The position numbers and the translations under genes are program-made. Positions 37,943 through 45,555 of a stretch of DNA of 64,000 nucleotides are shown in pieces; positions within the stretch are counted from its first letter, which is position 1; each line of letters starts with the position of its first letter. Source of the stretch: Bryobacteraceae bacterium. GTDB lineage: Bacteria; Acidobacteriota; Terriglobia; Bryobacterales; Bryobacteraceae. The stretch is from NCBI GenBank assembly GCA_026002855.1, contig BPGD01000001.1, positions 1,329,972-1,393,971 on the forward strand, given 5' to 3'. Under the pieces are notes generated by a model, which was given only the letters and a program-made list of their open reading frames with translations, ran no database searches and was not told the origin of the DNA.

Positions 37943-38534
37943 CGCCAGTCCCAGGGCCGGCCGCTTCGGACCGGTTCAACTCAAACAGCCCTTCCGGGGG
38001 ATCCACGACGATGCGGCGTTCCGCGGGCCGGATGTCCACGCAGATGGACCGCGTGAAAGGGATCCAGACCGGATCGCCGCCGGGGGCCCCGGCGGGTTCC
38101 ATTTCCAGCAAAATCGAGCCGCCGAAATCCTGCCAGCCGGTCACCGTGCCCGCAGGCGCGCCGGTGCGCCGGTCGAACACGGCCGAGCCGACGAGATCCG
38201 ACAGGTAATATTCGCCCTCGGCGAGCGGCGGCAGCTCCGCGCGGGGAACCACCGCTTCACAGCCTGTCAGCGGTTGTGCGGCACCGATCGAGTCGATGCC
38301 GGCGAATCTCAGAATCAGGCGGCCTCTGTACGGGCGCGCTTCGAGCACTTCCACCGGCTCGCCGCCGAACAGAAACTGTCCCTCTCCGTTGCGGATCCAG
38401 ACCCGCCTTAGCCAGCCGTAGCGTTCCGGTGGGTTCCAGACATCGCCGTAGATTTCGCCGCGCAGGCCGCGGCAGCGGCCGAGGCGAACCACGGTGACCC
38501 AGCCGGCGGTATCATCCGGCGGAAATCCGGACAT
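37833..38534 (-). CDS. rimM: Ribosome maturation factor RimM, with an unusual C-terminal extension
   Basis: The N-terminal RimM domain ([19 protein letters not shown]) and PRC-barrel ([43 protein letters not shown]) are complete by about residue 186 and the protein assists 30S 3' domain assembly with S19. Orthologues normally stop near here at about 170-185 residues. This frame continues for about 47 more Arg/Pro/His-rich residues and overlaps trmD by 110 nt. The ATG follows the khpA stop without a gap. Confidence 0.92.
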   Translation of the reverse strand: MSGFPPDDTAGWVTVVRLGRCRGLRGEIYGDVWNPPERYGWLRRVWIRNGEGQFLFGGEPVEVLEARPYRGRLILRFAGIDSIGAAQPLTGCEAVVPRAELPPLAEGEYYLSDLVGSAVFDRRTGAPAGTVTGWQDFGGSILLEMEPAGAPGGDPVWIPFTRSICVDIRPAERRIVVDPPEGLFELNRSEAAGPGTGDDLSRAHHLPGVFPRAVRVRRHRPRPKGGPARHPHP

Positions 38535-38774
38535 TTATTCGAGAATTTCCAGCGTAAAACGCCGGTTCAATTTCATTCCGGCGGCTCCCAGCAGGGTGCG
38601 GATCGAACGCGCGGTACGACCCTGTTTCCCGATCACCTTGCCGAGATCACTGGGCGCCACCCGCAATTCGAGCACGGTCACCTGCTCGCCCTGCACCTCG
38701 CGAACGTGCACCTCTTCCGGGATATCCACCAGAGCCTTCGCAATTTCCTCGACCAACTCTTTGATGCCAGCCAT
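38535..38774 (-). CDS. khpA: KH-domain RNA-binding protein KhpA (YlqC)
   Basis: A 79-residue single type-II KH domain. The RNA-binding GxxG loop is [10 protein letters not shown] in [20 protein letters not shown]. Start at [17 protein letters not shown], the usual start; an open extension to 38807 is not needed. KhpA binds RNA with KhpB and affects cell size. Position between rpsP and rimM is classical. Confidence 0.94.
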   Translation of the reverse strand: MAGIKELVEEIAKALVDIPEEVHVREVQGEQVTVLELRVAPSDLGKVIGKQGRTARSIRTLLGAAGMKLNRRFTLEILE

Positions 38775-38856
38775 CGCGAGGACCTCTTTCTGCCTCGATC
38801 CTAGCACGAACGGATTTCGGCCGATAGCCGCGCGCGCCGGGACCGCGGCAGGCGGT

Positions 38857-39117
38857 TCAGGCGACCGGCTGTTCGGCGGCGGGCGCCGGATGCTTCTTCA
38901 GCAGCCGCGCCACCGTGTCGGAAAGCTGCGCGCCCTGGCGGAGCCAGTGCTCGATCCGGTCGTATTTCAGCTCGACGACCGCCGGGTCGGCCACCGGGTT
39001 GTAGTGGCCGACGACCTCAATCGCCTTCGAGTCCCGCGCGCGCCATTTTTCAATGACGACCACGCGGTAGGCCGGCTTCTTTTTGGCGCCGAATCGCGCC
39101 AGTCGAATCATCAGCAT
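38857..39117 (-). CDS. rpsP: 30S ribosomal protein S16
   Basis: An 86-residue protein: [31 protein letters not shown] and [19 protein letters not shown] are diagnostic. ATG at 39117 with GGAGAAGGA upstream; the second Met (39111) is the more conserved start. It follows ffh by 43 nt in the conserved order ffh-rpsP. Confidence 0.96.
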   Translation of the reverse strand: MLMIRLARFGAKKKPAYRVVVIEKWRARDSKAIEVVGHYNPVADPAVVELKYDRIEHWLRQGAQLSDTVARLLKKHPAPAAEQPVA

Positions 39118-39160
39118 CGTTGTTTCCTTCTCCTCAAAATCCTGACGCCCCCTCCCGCCG

Positions 39161-40513
<1,353 letters not shown>

Positions 40514-40528
40514 AACTGTCCGCGCCGC

Positions 40529-40557
40529 AAAAAAGTGCCTGCGTCCGCCAGGGCACT
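40529..40557 (-). terminator. Intrinsic terminator between galU and ffh
   Basis: On the minus strand AGTGCC(C)TG-GCGGACG-CAGGCACT is an 8-bp stem with one bulged C followed by TTTTTT. It lies 104 nt after the galU stop and ends 16 nt before the ffh start. It is the natural end of the galU transcript, or an attenuator in the ffh leader. Confidence 0.7.
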
Positions 40558-40659
40558 GCGATGAACCGGCTCGATCGAGGGTATGGTGACGGCACGGCGC
40601 AGGCCGCGCCCGAGACGCAGGGATCGGCACACGACCGCCCGACCAGGCGATCTCCTCCG

Positions 40660-40665
40660 ATTATA
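40660..40665 (-). promoter_or_regulatory. Candidate -10 box upstream of ffh
   Basis: A perfect TATAAT on the minus strand overlaps the galU stop codon. A transcript from it would start near 40653, giving a leader of about 140 nt for ffh that contains the terminator hairpin at 40529-40557. No convincing -35 is visible (CTGTCA is 19 nt upstream). Confidence 0.4.
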
Positions 40666-41560
40666 ACAGCCCGGCGGCGCGGCCTGACAGCAGCTCTTCA
40701 ATGTAGGCGCGCAGGGCCGGGCCCGTATCCGGCCGGCGGAGGGCGAACTCGACGAAGCACTTGGCGTATTCGAGCCGGTTGCCGATGTCGAAGCGGCGCG
40801 CCTGCCAGGCGAGAGCGAAGACCGGCTCGTCGAGGGCGAGCTGGTTCATCGCATCGGTGAGCTGGATTTCGCCGCCGACGCCGCGGGGCGTCGTCTCCAG
40901 GCAGTCGAAGATCTCCGGCGTGAACACGTACCGGCCGGCGATGGCAAGATCCGAGGGCGCCTCGGCGGGGGCGGGCTTTTCCACCAGCCGGCGCAAGCGG
41001 AGCAGGTTCGGATCGAAGGGCTCGGGGTCGCCTTCGACGATGCCATAGCGGGAGACCCATTCCCGCGGGACGCGGTGGACGGCGACGATGCTCGAGCGCA
41101 CCTGCTCGAAGGCGTCGAGCAGTTGCTCGAGGCCGGGCTTCTGGCCGGCGGGCGGGTCGATGATCGTGTCGCCGAGCAGCACGGCGAACGGCTCGGAGCC
41201 GACGTGGTCGCGGCCGAGCCGGATGGCGTCGCCCAGGCCGAGCTGCTCCTTCTGGCGGATGTAGTGGATGCGGACGCGCTCGCCGATGTCGCGCACGCGC
41301 TCGGCCAGCTCCGTCTTGCCGGCGTTGCGGAGGAAGTGCTCGAGGTCGGGGTTGTAGTCGAAATGGTTTTCGATGGCCTGCTTGCCGCGGCCGGTGATGA
41401 TGAGCACGTCCTCGATGCCGCTTTCGGCCGCCTCTTCGAGCACGAACTGCAACACCGGCTTGTCGACAATGGGCAGCATCTCCTTGGGCATGCTCTTGGT
41501 GGCGGGCAGGAAACGGGTGCCCATGCCGGCGGCGGGGATGATGGCTTTGCGGACTTTCAT
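40661..41560 (-). CDS. galU: UTP-glucose-1-phosphate uridylyltransferase
   Basis: A 299-residue nucleotidyltransferase that makes UDP-glucose. Motifs: KAIIPAAGMGTRFLPATKSM, KEMLPIVDKPVLQFVLEEA, FAVLLGDTIID and GVGGEIQLTDAMNQL. Co-transcribed 18 nt after a glucuronokinase-like gene, so the enzyme may also accept glucuronate-1-phosphate (inference). Family alternatives such as GtaB and RmlA are excluded by the motif set. Confidence 0.93.
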   Translation of the reverse strand: MKVRKAIIPAAGMGTRFLPATKSMPKEMLPIVDKPVLQFVLEEAAESGIEDVLIITGRGKQAIENHFDYNPDLEHFLRNAGKTELAERVRDIGERVRIHYIRQKEQLGLGDAIRLGRDHVGSEPFAVLLGDTIIDPPAGQKPGLEQLLDAFEQVRSSIVAVHRVPREWVSRYGIVEGDPEPFDPNLLRLRRLVEKPAPAEAPSDLAIAGRYVFTPEIFDCLETTPRGVGGEIQLTDAMNQLALDEPVFALAWQARRFDIGNRLEYAKCFVEFALRRPDTGPALRAYIEELLSGRAAGLL

Positions 41561-41578
41561 GGCGGGCTCATGCCTGGA

Positions 41579-42574
41579 TCAGGGCAGGATGCGCGGCACG
41601 ATGAGCTGCGCGCCCATCTGCGCGTAGGACGCCCGCAGGCGCTCCAGCCGCTCCGGGTCGCCGTCATAGACGCCGATGACGGCGCCGCCGGAGCCGCAGA
41701 ACTGCGTGAAGGCGCCGAGGGAGCGGCCGCGCTCGACCAGCTCCATGTTGCCCGGGCTGATGCGGATGAGCTGGGCGCGGAGATCAAAGGCCTGGTTGAG
41801 CAGCGGGCCGATCTCCGCCCCGCGGCCGGCAACGATCAGGTCGCGCGCCTCCTGCGCCCAGGCGGCCCACTGGCGGATGGCGTCCATCACCGCGGGCTCG
41901 CCGCGCTGGTAGCGGCTGCGCAGATCGTTGTGCGTCAGCTCGGTCCCTTCGGCCAGGTTGTCGTGGTAGGCGACAAAGAGCGGGGGCAGCAGCCGTGGAT
42001 CGAGCGGCTCGTAAAGGCCGTGGCCGTCGCGCTCCATGCGGGTCCTGTCGAAGTCCATGAAGACGACGCCTTCGTAGACCTGAATGACACGGTCCTGAAG
42101 GCCGGCCCCGATATGCAGCTCTTCGAGTTCCACCGACAGGATCAGGTTCGGCAGCACCGGCTTCGGGATGTCGACGCCGAAAAACTGCATCAGCGCGCGG
42201 ATGGTGGCAGTGACGATGGCGCTCGAGCCGGCCAGCCCGACGCGCACGGGAATGTCGGTGTCGTACTCGATGGTGAAATTGCGGTCCATCGGCACGCCCG
42301 CGCGCCGGCACCATTCGCTGAATTTCTTGATCGACGCCTTGATCAGGCGCACGCCGCCGTAGTAACCGTTCTGGCGGACATCTTCGAGGAAGTCGTCCAC
42401 GCCCAGAAATTCCAGCCGGTCCCGGTGGCCGCCCACGATGCGCAGTCGCGGCGATTCATACAGCGTCACCTCGGCCTGGAAATTCCGCACAATGAGCGAA
42501 ATGGTCTTGCCGTAATAGCCGTCGCTCGGATTGCCGATCAGGCCGGCGCGGGCGTAGGCGCGGGTGCGGATCAT
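41579..42574 (-). CDS. Glucuronokinase-like GHMP kinase
   Basis: 331 residues. Motif 1 is AGLIGNPSDGYYGKTISLIV (about 10-30) and motif 2 is GLAGSSAIV (113-121), with motif 3 GSGGAVIGV near the C-terminus. The pattern closely resembles plant D-glucuronokinase: NPSDxYxGKTIS, YYGGVRL, GLQDRVIQVYEGVVFMDF and LLPPL. That enzyme phosphorylates free glucuronate at C1. It is upstream of galU, 18 nt apart, forming a kinase/uridylyltransferase pair. A TATACT (42591-42586) puts transcription only about 5 nt before the ATG, and no Shine-Dalgarno is seen, so the mRNA may be leaderless. Other sugar kinases of the GHMP family are less likely. Confidence 0.82.
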   Translation of the reverse strand: MIRTRAYARAGLIGNPSDGYYGKTISLIVRNFQAEVTLYESPRLRIVGGHRDRLEFLGVDDFLEDVRQNGYYGGVRLIKASIKKFSEWCRRAGVPMDRNFTIEYDTDIPVRVGLAGSSAIVTATIRALMQFFGVDIPKPVLPNLILSVELEELHIGAGLQDRVIQVYEGVVFMDFDRTRMERDGHGLYEPLDPRLLPPLFVAYHDNLAEGTELTHNDLRSRYQRGEPAVMDAIRQWAAWAQEARDLIVAGRGAEIGPLLNQAFDLRAQLIRISPGNMELVERGRSLGAFTQFCGSGGAVIGVYDGDPERLERLRASYAQMGAQLIVPRILP

Positions 42575-42585
42575 TCTAACCCGCC

Positions 42586-42591
42586 AGTATA
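42586..42591 (-). promoter_or_regulatory. Candidate -10 box of the glucuronokinase gene
   Basis: TATACT on the minus strand, with TTTCGA 16 nt upstream as a weak -35. It sits 12 bp before the ATG and implies a nearly leaderless transcript. Confidence 0.4.
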
Positions 42592-42673
42592 CCCTTGCCC
42601 GCGGGTTTCGAAATGTTTGCGCTGCTTCGCGGAACAGAATCAGTGCGACATTATGCTAGAGAGGGAGGAGAGG

Positions 42674-43759
42674 TTGAGCGGGAATCTGCCACTGTTCGAG
42701 TCCGAAAACTCGAAGCCGCCGCTGGCCGGACGGACCTCTGCTGCGGATACCGCGATGCGACTTCTCGCCGAAAGCCCCGCGCCGCTCAGCCCGGCGCAGA
42801 TCCGCAGGCTCTGGCCGGCCCGGCCGGCGCCGAAACCCGCCGCTGTGGAGGCGGCCCTCGAAGAGCTTGCCGCCAGGGGCGAGGCCGCGCGGCTCCAGGC
42901 AAAGAGCGGCAAGACGCTCTGGAGCGCGCGGCGGCTGGAAGACTGGCTGCGCCAGGCGCGGGAGCGGATGCTCGAGGCCGTCCGGCAGGCGCCGGCGCCG
43001 CTCAAGGAAAAAGAGCTGCTGACGGCCGCGGCCTGGCCGAAGGAGCTCGACGGGCGTCCCGCGCTCGAGCTGATCCGGCAACTGCAGACCGACGGTGCGC
43101 TGAAGGCGTGGTCTGGCAAGACGCCGGCCTACTGGCGGCTGAGCCCGGAAGAAACGGCGCCGGAGGCGCTGCTCGAGTCCCTGGGCAACCGCGCGATGAG
43201 CCGCGCCGACTGGATGCGGCAGGCGAAGGCACGGCTGAAGGGCGTCAGCCGCGACCGCTGGGAGCGCGCAGCGGCCGACCTGGTGGCGCAGGGGCGCGTA
43301 TTTCAATACACGCTGCGCATCGACGGTAAAAAGGTGGAGGCCTGCGCGCGGGCCGAGCACCGCAGGGCGTTCCTGGAACTCTACCGCCCGATGCTCGAAC
43401 GGCTGAAGGACGAATGGCGCCGGCTGGGCGCGAGCGAGGAGCAGATCGAGAGTTTCCTGGCAGGCAAAGCGGCTGGATCGGCGGCCACGCTGACGGCGGA
43501 AGAGCTGTTGCTCGATGAGCTGAAGCGGATGGAGCAGGAAACTCCTTTGCCGATCCCGGTGATCTCTCTGCGCGCGCGGCCAGCGCTGCGCGGACTGACG
43601 AAACAGGAGTTCGACCGCGCCGCCATGGAGCTGTTCCGGCGGGGCCGCATCTACATGGCGCCGCACGATCACCCCTGGCGGCTGCCGGAGGCGGAGCGCG
43701 AGGCGCTGGTCCATGACGGAGAGAGGAACTTTTATGTCAGCGTCACCGCTCGCTCTTGA
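42674..43759 (+). CDS. Tandem winged-helix protein (first gene of nuclease-translocase operon)
   Basis: 361 residues from TTG at 42674, which has GGGAGGAGAGG directly upstream; ATG at 42653 lacks a ribosome site. I recognise at least three, probably four, winged-helix units. They are near residues 25-80 (PLSPAQIRRLWPARPAP, then VEAALEELAARGEAARL), 100-155 (PLKEKELLTAAAWPKE, ALELIRQLQTDGALKAW), 165-225 (SRADWMRQAKARLKGVS, RDRWERAAADLVAQGRVF), and 295-361 (RARPALRGLTKQEFDRAAME, LFRRGRIYM). There is no enzyme motif. Such repeats suggest DNA binding or a scaffold that selects or opens DNA for the next two proteins. The stop overlaps the second gene's start by 26 nt. I cannot name the family. Confidence 0.85.
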   Translation: MSGNLPLFESENSKPPLAGRTSAADTAMRLLAESPAPLSPAQIRRLWPARPAPKPAAVEAALEELAARGEAARLQAKSGKTLWSARRLEDWLRQARERMLEAVRQAPAPLKEKELLTAAAWPKELDGRPALELIRQLQTDGALKAWSGKTPAYWRLSPEETAPEALLESLGNRAMSRADWMRQAKARLKGVSRDRWERAAADLVAQGRVFQYTLRIDGKKVEACARAEHRRAFLELYRPMLERLKDEWRRLGASEEQIESFLAGKAAGSAATLTAEELLLDELKRMEQETPLPIPVISLRARPALRGLTKQEFDRAAMELFRRGRIYMAPHDHPWRLPEAEREALVHDGERNFYVSVTARS

Positions 43760-45548
43760 GCTGAAGGGCATCCCGAACCCGTTCCGCAGCGGAATCACCC
43801 GCGATGCGTGGGATCCGGAGTGGGTGGACGTGGCGGAGATTCACGCGGAAATCTCCGCGAGGATCTGCGCTGAGGTGGAAACCATCCGCCAGCATGGCGG
43901 CAGCCGGGGCGTGCTGGTGTTTGGCGAGCCCGGCAGCGGCAAGACGCACCTGTTGAACCGTCTGCGCTCCTGGTGCCTTCAGAACGGCGCGCTGTTTTCC
44001 GGCTTCCGGCTCCAGTGCGCGCCGCAGACCATCTGGCGGCACCTGCGGCGCGAGTTCGCCGGCGACCTGCTGCACCCTTTGCCCGGCGGGACACGGCAAC
44101 TGGACGTCCTGCTGAATGCCGGCGAGGACCGCATCCGCCAGACGTGCAGTTACGCGCCAGCCACCGTGCTCCTGCACCTGAGAGAGGGAAGATTCCGGCG
44201 CGAGGGCGAAGCGTGGCTGCGCGGAGACCTGCTGCCGGACTCGATCCTTGAAGACATGGGAATCACCGACGGCGGAGAACTGGAGGAAGAAGCAGAGGAC
44301 GAAGCCCGACGGATCCTGCTGGAACTGATCGCGCTGGCCGCCCCCACCCCCGTGGTGATGGCGCTCGATCAAATGGAGGCGATGATTCTGGACTCTTCCG
44401 ACCTGCGTCCTCTATGGGCGTTAGGCGCGGCGGGGGCTGCATTGCGCGACGAGTCCGCGAACCTGGTGCTGGTCACCTGCGCGCAGACGGGGTTTCTCGA
44501 CGTGCTCCACCGCGGTTTCCGTCATGCGGAGATGGACCGCATGGGAGAGGTCCGGCTGGAGCTGTACCCGCTGGATGTGGAAGCCGCGCGGCGCCTGCTG
44601 GCGGCGCGGATGGATGCGGAGCCCGCCCTGCGGGATCACCGGTATCGGAAGAGGCAGCCCCTGTGGCCGTTCACCGAATACGCCGTGAAGCATCTTCTGG
44701 TCCCGCAGGGCCGAGTCGTGGCGAGGAGGCTGATCTATGCCGCGCGGGATCTTTTTGAGGAACTTCGCGGCTTGAAACCGGCCCGGTCCCCCTTGGACGC
44801 AGCGCGTTTCCTGGACGCCGAGCTCCGCAGCAGGAGGGAGGGCGCCTGCGACCGCAGGGATTGGACGGGCAACGAATTTCTGCTGGACGCCGTGCAGCGG
44901 GTGATGCCGCTGGCCGGATGGAAAAGCATGGAGCCGCGCCCGCAGGGCGTGGATCTGCTGCTCGAGAAAGACGGCCGGCGGCTGATGCTGGTGATGTTCA
45001 ATCAGGCAACGATGCATGGCGCGGCGCGGAGACTGGAACGGCTCGCCCGGCTGGAGCAACCCCGCCAGCTGCGGCTGCTGCGCGCCACCGGGTTGCCGAT
45101 GGGCCGGCGCGCGCCGAAAACGGCCGACCGTCTGGCGCAGCTCGAAGCGAGAGGCGCACGGATGGTGCGGCTGTCCCGGGAGACGATGGCCGCCCTGGAG
45201 GCCTGCCGCACGCTGCTGGCCGACGCAGCCGCCGGCGACCTGCATGTGGACGGCGAGACGCTGGGACGGGAGTTCGTTGAGCAGTGGCTGCGCGAGCGGT
45301 TCCCGCAGGAGCTGCGGGACTGGCTGGAGGGACTGGAACCGGGCGCGGCCCCTGCCGGCGGCGACGAGGCCCTGATGGACGCGCTGGTCGATTGCGTCCG
45401 CCAGGAGAAGGTGATCCCGGTTGAGGAGGCTGCGCGGCGGCTGGGCTGCGGGGCCGAGGAGGTGAGGCGCTGTGCGCGTCAGACTCAGGATGTGGTGGCC
45501 GCCCTGGGCGAGCCGCCGCAGGTGCTTTACGAGCGCCTCGGCGGATGA
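43734..45548 (+). CDS. AAA-type ATPase with an unassigned mid domain and C-terminal winged helix (second gene of the operon)
   Basis: 604 residues. ATG at 43734 has AGGA 7 nt upstream; the ATG at 43713 is less likely. The N-terminus GIPNPFRSGITRDAWDPEWV is followed by the P-loop VFGEPGSGKT (Walker A 64-71) and a Walker B of the form VVMALDQME, Asp 212 followed by Gln, not Glu. This is similar to ORC/Cdc6-like and STAND-type regulatory ATPases. A second compact region, GVDLLLEKDGRRLMLVMFN at about 405-423, resembles the core strands of a PD-(D/E)XK fold without obvious catalytic acids. The last 60 residues, CVRQEKVIPVEEAARRLGCG, look like a winged helix. Its start overlaps the end of the first gene, and its stop is 7 nt before the third gene's GTG. 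Confidence 0.88.
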   Translation: MSASPLALELKGIPNPFRSGITRDAWDPEWVDVAEIHAEISARICAEVETIRQHGGSRGVLVFGEPGSGKTHLLNRLRSWCLQNGALFSGFRLQCAPQTIWRHLRREFAGDLLHPLPGGTRQLDVLLNAGEDRIRQTCSYAPATVLLHLREGRFRREGEAWLRGDLLPDSILEDMGITDGGELEEEAEDEARRILLELIALAAPTPVVMALDQMEAMILDSSDLRPLWALGAAGAALRDESANLVLVTCAQTGFLDVLHRGFRHAEMDRMGEVRLELYPLDVEAARRLLAARMDAEPALRDHRYRKRQPLWPFTEYAVKHLLVPQGRVVARRLIYAARDLFEELRGLKPARSPLDAARFLDAELRSRREGACDRRDWTGNEFLLDAVQRVMPLAGWKSMEPRPQGVDLLLEKDGRRLMLVMFNQATMHGAARRLERLARLEQPRQLRLLRATGLPMGRRAPKTADRLAQLEARGARMVRLSRETMAALEACRTLLADAAAGDLHVDGETLGREFVEQWLRERFPQELRDWLEGLEPGAAPAGGDEALMDALVDCVRQEKVIPVEEAARRLGCGAEEVRRCARQTQDVVAALGEPPQVLYERLGG

Positions 45549-45555
45549 GGGGGCC

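Noticed and set aside
40514-40660. 4.5S/SRP RNA gene in the ffh leader
   Set aside because: The conserved SRP RNA core (GGAAGGAAGCAGCC-like) is absent; only an intrinsic terminator and leader are supported.
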